From: Cordia subcordata
Lineage: Eukaryota; Streptophyta; Magnoliopsida; Boraginales; Cordiaceae
Reading direction: 5' to 3'
Length of the DNA stretch: 64,000 bases
NCBI GenBank assembly: GCA_028554755.1
Contig: JAPTOF010000020.1
Span: 3,973,001 to 4,037,000, forward strand
The position numbers were made by a program, and so were the translations under genes. The number at the start of each line of letters is the position of its first letter. Within the stretch, counting starts at the first letter, position 1. A model generated the notes under the pieces. It saw nothing but the letters and a program-made list of their open reading frames with translations, had not been told where the DNA came from and searched no databases. Positions 1 through 11,484 of this stretch are shown here, one piece after another.

Positions 1-262
1 AACATTAAAAGTTCTGTTTTCACAAGTAAATTTTGTTCAAATGTGCTAGGGTGCACAATCCATGTATACATGTCTCTAGAATTTAACAATGGTAACTACT
101 TAAGGCTGCAAACATTTCCTGTTACACGTTGACAGCAAAAAACATGAAAAATATCATATTAAGCAGTAGTACAAGAGTATAACAATGGGACTTCCTTTTC
201 TTCAGTTTTGTCCTTCAGCCTCTGAGGCTCTGACATTGACAGGCCTATGATAATAGTCTTTC
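1..262. other. left-edge flank, unassigned
   Basis: I see no clear gene here. On the minus strand an AG at about 218-230 is followed by a short open stretch that could be a small exon of the caprin-like gene located to the right, but nothing confirms it. Positions 258-262 (CTTTC) are the left target-site duplication of the adjacent Copia element. Confidence 0.3.
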
Positions 263-509
263 TGTTGGAAATTCAAAATTAAATTAAATCCCATGATTTA
301 TGTGAACTTCCCATTATCTATGTGAATGATAGTAATTGTAGGGACAGATTTGTATTCCAATTATAGGAGATTAGTTGTAAATATATTTTCCAGATTTCTA
401 GGGATTGGTAGAATGTGAAACTTCCCTGAATAGCTCTATCTTGCTGTATAAAATCTATGTAAACAAAGCATTCAAAATATACACAAAATATTCCAGTTTT
501 TTTTCCTCA
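263..509 (+). repeat. Copia-1 5' LTR
   Basis: This 247-bp repeat starts TGTTGG and ends CCTCA. It carries a TATAAAA-type box near 443. It matches 5120-5366 except for G/A, T/G and T/C differences near its start. Confidence 0.95.
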
Positions 510-521
510 TGGTATAAGAGC
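510..521 (+). other. Copia-1 primer-binding site
   Basis: TGGTATAAGAGC directly follows the 5' LTR. It matches the usual plant Copia initiator-Met tRNA primer site (TGGTATCAGAGC) except for one C-to-A change. Confidence 0.8.
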
Positions 522-709
522 TTTAGGTTTCTCTCTAGGGTCAAGAATCTCATTACAGTAGGCCTTCATTGCCAAGCCATACTTTTAACTCTTTATGTGC
601 TTTTTTCGTCTACTTTGTATTGTTTCTTCATAAACAAAGTAGTTTGCACCTTTTGTTCAGCCTTCATTACTGAAATCTCTTGCACTTAATCAAACAAGAG
701 AATTACAAC

Positions 710-3700
710 ATGGCTGCCACAACTGAAAAACTTTCTAGTACTCAGTCACAATCCAATGTGCAATTTGAGGATGTGAAAGTTAGTCAAACAATAGGAGAAT
801 TACAAAACATTCAGTCTGCATACAGATTAAATGGAAGTGGTCTCAAGTAGTTCGAACCTTTCTAAAAGGGAAGGGAAAATTGAGCCATCTTCTCGGCAAT
901 GGGCCCAAAAAGGGAGATCCCAATTTCGATGCGTGGGATAATGAGGATTCCATGGTCATGTCTTGGTTATGGAATTCCATGCAACCAGAAATCAGTGATA
1001 CATTTATGTTCCTGTCAACATCCAAAGAAATATGGGAAGCTGCAGAACAAACTTATTCTAAGGTAAAAGATGCTGCTCGAGTGTTTGAGATCAAAACCAA
1101 AAAATCTTTCAGTCACAGAGTATGCCAATCTCTTGAAGAATCTATGGCAAGAGATGGACCATTATCGCTCCATTGAGATGAACTGTAGCACTTATGCGGC
1201 TACCCTAAAGAATTTCATTGAAAGGGAACGAATTTATGATTTTCTTGCTGGTTTGAATGTGGAGTTTGATTAGGTCAGAATTCAGATTTTGGGAAGACAA
1301 AAGTTACCTTCATTGAATAAGACTATCTCTATCATCAATACTGAGGAAAGTCGAAGGGGAGTTATGCTTTACTCTCAACTCGTTGAAGGATCAGCAATGC
1401 TAGGAAAAATCAATGGTGCTGAAAAGACCTCGACTAACAATGCTACAAATTTAGAAGTTTGGAAAAAGGATCAGCCCTTAAACAAGGATAATCTTTGGTG
1501 CAACTATTGCAAAAAGCCTCACATACCAAGGAGCATTGTTGGAAACTTCATGGAAAACCACAAAGTTCTCAATGGAATAGAAGGTCTAGAAATGGCCCCC
1601 AGAGAAGTCAGGTACATATGGTTCAATCTAGAGAAGATAAATCACATGATGCTACAAAATCCAGTGGGGGAGAGCAAAATGAAATCAGCAAATAAGACAT
1701 TAGAAGGCTGAGATCACTCCTTGAGTCATTAGAAAAGTCTACAGGTACATGTTCCTTGGTTATTTCAGGTATGCCTCATTCCTTGTATGCTTTAAGTGCC
1801 TCAGGTTTAGACTTTTCAAATTCTTGGGTCATTGATTCTGGTGCAACCGATCATATGACTCACTCTTCATACAAATTCCTCACTTATCATCCCTGCCCAA
1901 GCAAAAGAAAAATAACCATTGCCGATGGATCCTTAGCCACCGCTGGCCAGGGAAACATTATTCTAAGTCCATCTGTGATCCTTAAAGATGTGCTACATGT
2001 ACCTAAGTTATCTACAAATCTTGTGTCTGTTCATCGACTCATAAAAGATCTAAATTGCAATGTGATGTTTTCTAGTATTTCTTGTGGTTTTCAGGACCAA
2101 GTTACGAGGAGGACGATTGGACTTGCTAAGGTGAGACATGGTCTTTACTATCTTGAGTTACCCAGTGACCAAGTGCACAATGAGCAAAAATCACCTCTCT
2201 CATTTTTGTCCAAAGAAATCTCCTTCCGAGAAAGAGCAAATCTGGCTCCATCATTTTAGACTTGGACACCCTTCCTTTGATACTCTTAGAATTATGTTTC
2301 CATCCTTGTTTAAGAGTATTGACGTAAATGTTTTTCACTGTGATGTTTGTGAATTTGCTAAACACCGACGTGTTTCCTTTCCTTTAAGCAATAAAAGAAC
2401 TATAGCTCCTTTTTCCCTAATCCACAGTGATATTTGGGGTCCATCTCAAGTCCCCAACATTTCAGGGGCTCGTTGGTTTGTTTCTTTCATTGATGATTGT
2501 ACTCGGGTTACATGGATTTATTTGTTAAAACAAAAATCTGATGTGAGCAACATTTTTCCTCTCTTTCATAAAATGGTTAAAACTCAATTTAATGTTGGAA
2601 TTAAAAGGTTGAAGACAGATAATGCTAGAGACTATTTCAATCAAACTTTGTCCTCATACTTTCAAAAGGAGGGAATTATTCATGAATCTTCATGTGTTAA
2701 CACACCCCAACAAAATGGGATTGCCGAAAGAAAAATGGTCATCTTTTGGCCACTGCTCGTGCTCTTTTGTTTCGTAAAAATGTTCCAAAATCTTTTTGGG
2801 GAAGTCATTCTAACTGCAGCTTACCTTATAAATCGCATCCCATCACGGGTCCTTGACTTTAAAAGCCCAATGGAGGTTTTCTCTAAGTATTTTCTAGATT
2901 TCAATGTGTTAACTAATTTAGCTCCTAAAGTTTTCGGATGTGTCTCATTTGTTCATGTTCACTCTCATGGTCGAAGTAAGTTAGACCCTAGACCTATCAA
3001 ATGTGCCTTCATAGGGTATTCACCTACTCAGAAAGGGTACAAGTGTTATGATCTCACCGTCAGAAACATATGTATCTGCTGATGTCACATTTGTTGAACA
3101 AGAAAACTATTTTTCTAGTCCTCATCTTCAGGGAGAGACATTATCTATGGAGGACAAGGATTTATTTTTTAGAGAGCCATCCATCTTAGCCAAAACACTT
3201 TTGCAAATTGAATCCACCCCTGAACCTACTTTCGAAGAGCCTACAAAGTCAGTTTCTAATCTCTCTGAAGAACCATTAAATCCAATAAATCCTACTTCCT
3301 CGGCCACTACAGTCTACTCAAGAAGAATAAAGTCCGTTCCTACGCAAGTTCAAGAGACCGAATCGTCACTTGGGAATGAGGTAAGCCCTTCTGCTAAAAA
3401 ATCACCTATTGTTCTTGATTTGGATCTACCCATAAAATCACCTATTGTTCTTGATTTGGATCTACCCATAGCCACAAGAAAAGGTGTCAGGAAATGCACT
3501 CAACATCCTTTATCCCATTTTGTGTCATTTGGAAAATTATCCCCCTCACACAAAACTTTTCTCGCCATCTAAACACCGTCACCATCCCACAAACTTTATC
3601 CGAGGCACTTAGCGTAAAAGAATGGAAGCATGCAATGAAAGTAGAAATGGAAGCCTTGGAAAAGAACAAAACATGGGAACTAGTGGATTTACCAATTGGA

Positions 3701-5112
3701 AAGAAACCAAAGAGGGTGCAAATGGGTCTTCACCGTAAAGTATAAGTCGATGGATCCATTGAGAGATATAAAGCAAGACTAGTAGGCAAGGGATATACAG
3801 ACCTTTGGGGTGGATTATCAAGAGACATTTGCCCCGATTGCGAAGATGAATACAGAAGGGTGTTGTTATCTCTAGCAAAGAAATTATGATTGGCCTTTAC
3901 AATAGTTCGATGTGAAGAATGCCTTTTTGCATGGAGACCTTGAGGAGGAAATCTATATGGAAGTTCCACCTGGCTTTGGGATAAATTTGGATAGGAACAA
4001 AGTGTGCAGATTGAAGAAAGCATTGTATGGTCTTAAACAATCTCCTCGAGCATGGTTTGGCAGATTTACTAAAGCAATGTTGGATATGAAGTACAAACAG
4101 AGCCAAGGTGATCATACTTTGTTTATCAAGCATTCAACTTCAGGGAAAATCACAACATTGATAGTTTATGTGGATGATATCATAGTAACTGGGGATGATA
4201 TAGATGAAAAGGAAGCCCTTCGAAAGTACTTAGCAGAAGAATTTGAAATAAAGGATCTTGGGAAGTTAAAGTACTTCTTAGGAATTGAAGTGGCTCGATC
4301 TAAGGAAGGAATTTTTGTTTCACAACAAAAATATGTTCTTGATCAGTTAAAAGAATCAGTAAACTTGGTTGTAGACCATCTGACACACCGACAGAGCCAA
4401 ATCATAGACTAGGAGAGTCTATGGGAGACGATCCAGTTGACAAAGGTATGTATCAACGACTGTTGGGAGACTAATCTATTTGTCACACACACGGCCCGAT
4501 ATTGCATATCTTTGTAAGTGTGGTGAGTCGGTTCATGCAAAACCCCAAGGATGTCCATCTCCATACAAAGATATCGTATCTTACAATATTTAAAAGGCCA
4601 GAAAAGAGATCTTATTTAGAAAAGGTACAAGCACGTATAGAAGCATACACAGATGCTGATTATGTCGCTCTATTACCGATAGAAGATCGACATCCGGATA
4701 TTGTACCTTTCTTGGTGGGAATTTGGTAACTTGAGAAGTAAGAAACAACCGGTTGTTGCAAGATCCAGCGTAAGCAGAATTTCGGTTAATGGCACAAGGT
4801 ATTTGTGAATTGTTATGGCTCAAGATTATCCTAGAAGACTTGAAGATTAAATGGGAGACTCCAATGAAGCTTTATTGTGACAATAAGTCTGCAATCAATA
4901 TAGCTCATAATCCAATTCAACATGACAGAACTAAACATGTGGAAGTTGACAGACATTTCATAAAGGAGAAGCTTGAGAGTGGATTGATTTGTACACCCTA
5001 CATTTCCACAGAGGGCCAATTAGCAGATATCTTAACTAAAGGATTGAAAAATTCAACATTTCAAAAAATTGTGAGCAAGCTAGGGATGGAAAATATCTAT
5101 TCCCCAGCTTGA
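710..5112 (+). pseudogene. Copia-1 gag-pol polyprotein, frameshifted
   Basis: The start is ATG 710 (MAATTEKL). Gag (UBN2/Retrotran_gag type) runs to about 1270 and changes frame near 830. A CCHC knuckle lies at about 1498-1560 (CNYC then HTKEHC, in different frames). The protease shows WVIDSGATDHM at about 1827. The integrase has the HHCC region at about 2250-2360 and the DDE triad in HSDIWGP, TDNARDYF and PQQNGIAER (about 2420-2730). RT follows with YVDDI at about 4170, then RNase H with KLYCDNKSA at about 4867 and ADILTKGL before the stop at 5110-5112. At least ten changes of frame separate these blocks; several are 1-bp indels in short runs. It cannot encode a single polyprotein. A 36-bp unit encoding KSPIVLDLDLPI is duplicated in tandem at 3399-3470. 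Confidence 0.92.
3399..3470 (+). repeat. 36-bp tandem duplication in Copia-1 pol
   Basis: Two exact 36-bp copies (3399-3434 and 3435-3470) lie in the integrase-RT linker. The duplication is in frame and repeats 12 residues. Confidence 0.9.
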
Positions 5113-5119
5113 GGGGGAG

Positions 5120-5366
5120 TGTTGGAAATTCAAAATTAAATTAAATCCCATAATTTATGTGAACGTCCCATTATCTATGTGAATGATAGTAATTGTAGGG
5201 ACAGATTTGTATTCCAATTATAGGAGATTAGCTGTAAATATATTTTCCAGATTTCTAGGGATTGGTAGAATGTGAAACTTCCCTGAATAGCTCTATCTTG
5301 CTGTATAAAATCTATGTAAACAAAGCATTCAAAATATACACAAAATATTCCAGTTTTTTTTCCTCA
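5120..5366 (+). repeat. Copia-1 3' LTR with upstream polypurine tract
   Basis: This is the 247-bp partner of the 5' LTR. The polypurine tract GAGGGGGAG lies immediately upstream at 5111-5119. The right target duplication CTTTC is at 5367-5371. Confidence 0.95.
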
Positions 5367-5371
5367 CTTTC

Positions 5372-5867
5372 ATCACTGAACTTTGCCAACTTAATATATC
5401 TCAAGAGTACCCGCACCTCTGGGGCACACCTATCACATTCCAACTATTTCAACCATGAAAATAAATATAACACAAGCCTATCATTTTCCCTTTACAAAAA
5501 GAATCTGCTAGCTCCCCTAATACAAAACACATGGTCAACCTAGCTACCAACAAGTTCAGAGAAACAATTAGGATAACTACCACATTTATGCCAGCACAAG
5601 GCTTCAGGAAAAATTTAAAAACTAGACGAGATAGCCCCTAATTCCCATGTCTAACTGAAGTGGCTAATACCATACCAAAAGAAAAGGCAACAAGAAGCAC
5701 TCATACTGAAAAGAATACAATTTCTATCCTCATAAATGCAGAAAATGACCTTTATGTCCTTATGCTAATAACTTTATCCATTTTATCAAGAAAAAATATT
5801 TCGGTGTAGGAAAAGCACTAATAAGACGAAGCAGCAAACTAACTTATGATAAATATTTTAAGGTCAC
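5372..5867 (-). other. probable intron 2 of the caprin-like gene
   Basis: No coding signal is visible. If exon 2 ends at 5868 at a GTGACC donor, this is the start of the next intron, with Copia-1 sitting inside it. The alternative is read-through to the in-frame TAA at 5844-5846, which would make this 3' UTR. Confidence 0.45.
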
Positions 5868-7389
5868 CTTTTGCTCATACTGCACTGGCACACCTTCCAC
5901 TTCTACTGGAACACTGACCGGCACCACGGACCCTTGCACTGGTACCTGAAATGACTTGTAGTTCTCAGCAGCTGCAGCCACTTCAACAGGAGCCTTCATC
6001 TCTGGTGTTGTAGTGAAGTAATCCGAAGCCATGATCTTGGTCAGCTTCGCTCTCAATGCAGCATCTGCCAATCAACCATCCAAAACAAACACCAACAAAA
6101 AGTTAAGAAATATATCAACATTAGGGCAATTACTGCATAGTGACCCCATTTATTCAAAACATTCACCTCTGTCCACAGAATACTACTGCAAGTTCAATTT
6201 TTATAATAAAATTTATTACAAAAAGTTAAAACAGTGCAAAGATCAGCTCTGTCCACAGAATAGTACGCAAGTTCAATTTTTATAATAAAATTCATTACAA
6301 AAAGTTAAAACAGTGCAAAGATCAGTTCTTTACCAGAACTTAACAAATTTATAACTGAAATTCAAACTTAACACAGACTTCTACTGCAATCCTCATAAAT
6401 CAATCATAAAAAAATCAGTACAGCAATTAAAACATCAGAGCAAAGATAACGAATTTACCAAAACATCACCTAATTTACATTCAATATACAAATTGAACCT
6501 CAAAAAATAACCGCAATCGCCAACTTGTAATAAAAATCATTGCAAACCAATAAAATAGTAGCATGAAGATCTCTCATTACCCAAAAATGACACTAAGTAG
6601 CACATCAATTTCCACACATGTATCACAAAATAATCACAAACAATAAGCACAAGTGTAATATTTCTCCAAGTGGTGCAGAAAATTGATTAATTTACGAAGA
6701 AATCAACAAAAGAGCAGTGAAAACATACAAGTAATATTGGAGTCAGGTCCAACAGGCTGGTCCGAATTGGCAAGCCAAAGCTTAGCATGCTCAATACACT
6801 TCCGCAACGCATTCTTATGAGACAAACTCGAATCCACGGGTCGCGAAATCATCAGTCCACCCAGCATCGAAATCAAGTCCAAATCCCTCTCCCCCAACAG
6901 ATCTGCCGCGTCAGCATCATCATCCGTGACGTAATCGTAAGTCAAACAACACCCTCTCTCATGAGTCTTCCTCAACACTGTTGTCGCAAAATCGCTCTGC
7001 GACTTCACGTCGAACATACTCCCGAAGTACAACAAGTTCAAAAGATCCTCAATTACCGAACTTCCGACATCGACTTGTCCATCTCCGTCGTGGACTTCTC
7101 CGTCGCCTTGTCGGTCTCCGTCGTCGTTTTTCGGGCGTCGGGAGACTGCGGCATCGACTTCTTCGGCAACGGCGGAGGAGAGGAGCGGCCGGAGCTTCTC
7201 GAGCTCTTCGATGGCGCCAAAGACGGAGGATTTAGAGCGGAGGGTTTCTTCTTGTTCTTTGTTTAGGGTTTTTCCCTGGGAGAGGGCTTCTTCCATTTGA
7301 AGGATTCTGTTATACTTTTTGCGGAGGGCACGGAGGCGCTTGTTGATCACGTTAAGAACTGGTCCGTCGGAGACGTCGGACGCCGCCAT
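5868..7389 (-). CDS. caprin-like plant protein, exons 1-2 (3' partial)
   Basis: Exon 1 is 7389-6729 and exon 2 is 6064-5868. The 664-bp intron (6728-6065) has a GTATGT donor and a GCAG acceptor. The exons join in frame across a split Tyr codon and give 286 codons inside the window. Residues 8-55 are a basic helical segment (KRLRALRKKYNRILQMEEAL, then GKTLNKEQEE) like the N-terminal dimerisation region of caprin-family RNA-binding proteins. The next part is acidic (YVTDDDADAADLLGERD) and is followed by SDYFTTTPEMKAPVEVA. Plant homologues continue into a Gly/Arg-rich tail, which is absent here, so the gene should continue left of the window or beyond Copia-1. The likely role, by family, is cytoplasmic mRNA binding. 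Start ATG 7389 is the first Met and has a TATA box 129 bp upstream. GC is much higher than in the flanks, as expected for real coding sequence. Confidence 0.82.
6167..6325. repeat. 80-bp tandem duplication in the caprin-like intron
   Basis: Two copies (6167-6246 and 6247-6325) share CTCTGTCCACAGAATA, a TTTTTATAATAAAATT core and GTGCAAAGATCAG. They differ by a few bases. Confidence 0.9.
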
Positions 7390-7517
7390 CTCGGTGGTGG
7401 TTGTGGTGGTGGTCGAGACGGTGGTGGAGAAAGGGGCTGAAGAGGGAGTGTGAAGCGGCGGAGTGAGGGTTTAAGGAGAGTAGAATAGAGGGGGAAAGAC
7501 AAGGGTTACGTAAAGGG

Positions 7518-7524
7518 ATTTATA
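7518..7524 (-). promoter_or_regulatory. TATA box of the caprin-like gene
   Basis: Minus-strand TATAAAT lies about 130 bp upstream of the ATG, followed by a pyrimidine-rich leader. This is a plausible core promoter; the transcription start is not known. Confidence 0.5.
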
Positions 7525-7711
7525 CTTAAAATTTATCAGCGCTGCGCTCTTTCAGATTATCTTATTTTTATTGCTTTACACTACAATCTCTATATTTATA
7601 GAGACATAACATATTAATCAATTTCAGTTCTCATTGTTTTATATAATTTTTTTTGTCTAAAAAAGATTTTTTCACTAAAGTAATTTCTTAATTTAATAAA
7701 TTTATTTCCAA

Positions 7712-8019
7712 TCTATATATAAAGTAAAATAGAATATATGTCTTTTTAGTCAATATCACATATATGTCAATGCCCTTTTCATTGATGACCATGCATTTTT
7801 CGCTTTCATTTTCCTAATTAAATTGTTATATTTAATTACTACAATTTTTTTCATTAAACATATTATCAATATTCAAAATCTACTAAGTATTAAGTATTAT
7901 AGAAAATATTTATGTATATTTTATCTTTAGATAAACTATAAAAATATAATTTGCAATCAATAATAAATAAAGATATTAAAAATATTCTTTGTCTATTCAT
8001 TGCATAGGTTAAACTCTAG
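7712..8019 (+). mobile_element. small non-autonomous Helitron-like element
   Basis: It starts TCTATATATAAAG after an A and ends CTCTAG before a T, the TC...CTRR pattern of Helitrons. A weak hairpin (CTAT...ATAG) precedes the end. Its 3' part resembles 61310-61393. The rest of 7540-8389 is AT-rich with no gene visible. Confidence 0.4.
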
Positions 8020-8531
8020 TTATATGAGATAAAAACGATAAAAAAAATACACAAAATTCTAATAACACACCAAGTTTATAATAATGTAATTCTATTGTAC
8101 TTAATCTCATATTAAACTTTTGTCAAAAGGTACTATTATCGTATAATGTACTATAACGTTCTTTTTACACGTTAATAATGTCTTTATTATTTTTAAATAT
8201 AAATATTAAATTTTATGATTACATTAAAATTTGTAAAGAGGATACAACACGATACAAAAACTTTTTAGCATGTTCGATTTATAGTAGCATTTTTTATCTA
8301 TAAGTGTAATTTTGAAATACTTAAAGCGTGCTTTTAAGAAGTATGATAAAAATATGTTTTTTTCAAAATATGGAAGTATTTGTTAGAATCTTACAAGGAC
8401 AACAGCTATCTAATGGAAGCTTTTGTTGAAATATCTGAAAACATTCTCTTTCTTAAATGTTAAATTCATAACTATAGGGCATTGGATAGTATTGGATTTT
8501 TGTATAGGGCAATTTTGTAATTAAAGAATGA

Positions 8532-9304
8532 ACAGTAAAATATATATGTTATCTCCCTATGATTTGCATTAGTAATTGACTACTTCTTATAGCTTAAAAC
8601 ATACCACACTATTTTTTTATATTTTTTAAAAAGTGGCACATAATTACCAACCTTAACTTTTCTGTCTAAATTAATGAAGGGTGCATTACACTTCCTTTGT
8701 TGCAAGTATAGATGTCAAATATTAGAATTTGCGGTACTATTTAACCAAAGTATCCTCATTTAGGACTTATAATATAATTTGTTTATTTTCACCTAATAAA
8801 ATTTAAAAAATAAAATAGAAAAATATAAAATATAAAAATTAAAATTAAAACTTTAAAAATAAAAAAAATTAAAATAAAAAATTTAGATTCAAAATTAAAA
8901 TTTTAAGATTTTAAAATTAAAAAAAAAAATTCAAAATTTAAAATAAAGAATACAAACCTGAAATATAAAATATTCTTAAAATAATAAAGATATAAAATAT
9001 AAAAATAATTATAACAATAAATATTTTAGGTTTTCAATTTTCTTAATTTTTAAGTCTTTTAATTTTTAATTTTTATTTTCAAATTAGTTTAATTTTTAAT
9101 CTTAATGAAACAGAAACAAAAGCAGTAAAAGATAGTAAGGGTAAATTAGTCCTTTTAAAAATTGATTTAACATTGTTAACATATTAACCAAAATGGGGAG
9201 ATTGTGCCCCTTTTTAGAAAGCACAGGGGTAATATAATATGTTTAAATTATATGGGGTAATTAGCCACTTTTATAAACTAAAGGGGGTAACGTGTATTTT
9301 ACCC
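8532..9304. mobile_element. MULE-like non-autonomous TIR element
   Basis: It is 773 bp with inverted ends (GTAAAATATATATGTTATC against GTAAAATACACGTTACCCCC in reverse). It is flanked by 9-bp target duplications AAAGAATGA (8523-8531) and AAAGAAGGA (9305-9313), with one mismatch. Unit 2 (around 11611) shows the uninterrupted site. The interior is A/T-rich and non-coding. Confidence 0.65.
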
Positions 9305-9410
9305 AAAGAAGGAAATATAATTTTGGGTAAAAATTGATTTATTCATATTTTGTCTTCTCGTCTATCTTGAATTGGGAAATTATAAGAAAGTGCTAGATTA
9401 GATAGTTGTT

Positions 9411-10137
9411 TGGGTAGCTATTATCCGTTAGCAGATAGTGGGTTAATTAGCTATTAGCAAATAATCGTTTAACTAGCTCATTGAACAAAACAGGTTCGAT
9501 AAAATTAGTCGTTGGATTAGTTGATAAAAACAAAATGACGAAAAAAATATTGATATCACGTTATTATTGCTATGGTATAATGATAATTATAATGAGTATT
9601 ACTACTATTGTAATAGACAATTTATTTTATAATTAGAGATATGTTTTAATAATATTTTTATTGTTAAAACATGATAAAAATAATTTTTTGATAAAGCATT
9701 TGTATCAATATTATAACAAAATATTTTTAATAGATTCAAAATTTATCTTTTCAAAATAAAAAATAAATGAACTAATAAAACTTATACATTTTAATATATT
9801 TTGATTTTAATAGAATTTGAAATTAATTTTTGTGTTTTTTAATATATATATTTATGAAAGAAAAGGCAAAAATACATAGAAAAGAATTAAGAGAACTAGG
9901 ATTTCTAAAAAGAAGGAGAAGGACTAGAATTTCCAAAAATGATAAAACACAATCAGTTTTTTTTTAAAGTTAAAATCTTTAACATCTGAAAAAATTGATT
10001 AAAATGGTAAAAATTACATAAAAAGCTATTTGATAGACTATTTTACTGAACAATAATAATTTTAAGAAATAGTGTGCTCATTTAGTCAAAACACTATAAA
10101 TTAATTGAAAATTTTCTTTGTAATGTTGCCGAACATA
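9411..10137. mobile_element. unclassified insertion, possibly hAT-like
   Basis: It is defined by comparison with unit 2, where the flanks are joined near 11705. The left end has TAGCTATTA/TTAGCTATTAGC motifs common at the ends of plant hAT-derived elements. Exact ends and target duplication were not resolved. Confidence 0.4.
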
Positions 10138-10740
10138 GCTTCATACTCGTGGGATTATATCCCTTTGGTGTTGAGAAGACTTGATACGAAGTCTTTGCAA
10201 TTTTGTGATTAAATAACCTTGACTTAGAGTCAAGGTATAAGACCTAAAGTTGCATTAAATGCTTTTTTTTTTTTTTTAACCCCTCACCTTATGGGATTCG
10301 TACTCAAGATCTCACTCCTGATTGAGATGGTTTCAATCACTTAATCTATGTGTTGATCCCTAGTTGTATATCTAGTTAACTATCAGGAAATTTTTCCGTT
10401 TGACACTAAGTGATTGTTAATAATTAATAGGGTTTTTATGGCCATCTACCCTAACATTACAAGTGCTTTTTTTTTTTTAATTGTGAAATTTACAACAAAA
10501 GTGGATCATGTGAGATCTACCAACATTAGAAACCGGCATACGTATCCTGGCTTAGACAGACCATTTTATTTTTCCTTTTTATGTTGTTAAGGGATATCAA
10601 AACTGATTATACAATTACTCTTTTAAATAAGGACGTAGAGTTTCTGGTCATCCACTGCTGATTCCACAACAAATAAGTTTGCCAAGTCTCATAGTAGCCA
10701 AATAATTGATACATCTATTGGCTTTTATATGAATATGCCT

Positions 10741-11477
10741 AAGAGCTAGTTTGCTTTTTCATTTTAGAGAATCAAAATGACTTTTGCAACTTAAAAGTTA
10801 ATTTTGAAAAAATAAAGATGTTTGGTTTTTCATTTAAAAGTTGGCTTGAACCAAAAGCCAACGGAATTTTGGGCTCAAACAGAGAAGTTAAAGTTTTTTA
10901 TCCTCTCTTTACGGTTTGTAAAAAGGAGTATTCAAAAATTTTAAGGCAAAAATGTCCCCATTGTTCTAATTATTAATATTTTCTTGAATTATAATTATAA
11001 TTAAAAAATAAATATAATATAATAATTAAAAATAAAAATAAACTTAAATGTTAGATTTAATTAAAATAAAATAATAAAAATTAATAAAATGTAATAATAA
11101 ATAATTAAATCAATTTAATAATAAATAAAATTAATAAAAACATATTTTATTTAATAATTACTAAAAATAATTATTAGTTAACTATAAGTTCTTTAAAAAT
11201 TGTTCAAACAAGTTAAAATATAATTAAAATAAAAAGTATATTATAGAAAGCAAATAATAATTTATTATTAAAAATGTGAAAATGTCTCTTTTAGTAATTT
11301 AAACAACCAACCATTATTTTTAAATATAAAACTAAACATCATCTTATTTATTAAAAATCTGTTTCATATAAAAGCAACCAAACATAATTTCATTTAAAAA
11401 AAAAAACCTTTTAACCAAAAATCCGTTTTTAATTACTTTTTTACAAAGAGAACACTGAAAACTAAAAACTAGCTCTT
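10741..11477. mobile_element. TIR element with AAGAGCTAGTTT ends
   Basis: It has a perfect 12-bp terminal inverted repeat (left at 10741, right ending 11477), then looser inverted similarity. The flanks match the continuous sequence at about 13290-13340, which acts as the empty site. The interior is AT-rich with no ORF. The target duplication is unresolved. Confidence 0.6.
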
Positions 11478-11484
11478 ATGGTAA

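Larger units (their letters stand above)
263..5366 (+). mobile_element. Copia-1, LTR retrotransposon, structurally complete
   Basis: Two 247-bp LTRs (263-509 and 5120-5366) both start TG and end CA. They flank a 4.6-kb internal region with a primer-binding site, gag, protease, integrase, reverse transcriptase (RT) and RNase H in the Copia order. CTTTC at 258-262 and 5367-5371 is a perfect 5-bp target duplication. The LTRs differ at three positions by my reading (about 1.2%), so the insertion is recent. It lies just downstream (in minus-strand sense) of caprin-like exon 2, probably within a later intron of that gene. Confidence 0.95.
8390..11484. repeat. tandem duplication, unit 1 (interrupted)
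   Basis: Segments 8390-8531, 9305-9405, 10138-10250, 10430-10560 and 10560-10740 match, in order, the contiguous unit 2 at 11485-12110 and 13200-13345. Shared landmarks include CTAATGGAAGCTTTT, GTGATTAAATAACCTTGACTT and ACCGGCATAC. The gaps are insertions described separately. Insert 10255-10425 is AT-rich with no recognisable ends. No gene is visible. Confidence 0.75.

Noticed and set aside
405..689. 94-codon frame starting in the Copia-1 5' LTR (and its twin at 5262)
   Set aside because: It spans LTR and leader sequence; the true gag start is ATG 710.
6787..7266. 159-codon plus-strand frame over the caprin-like exon
   Set aside because: It is antisense to a well-supported minus-strand exon; the Arg-rich composition comes from the complement of acidic codons.
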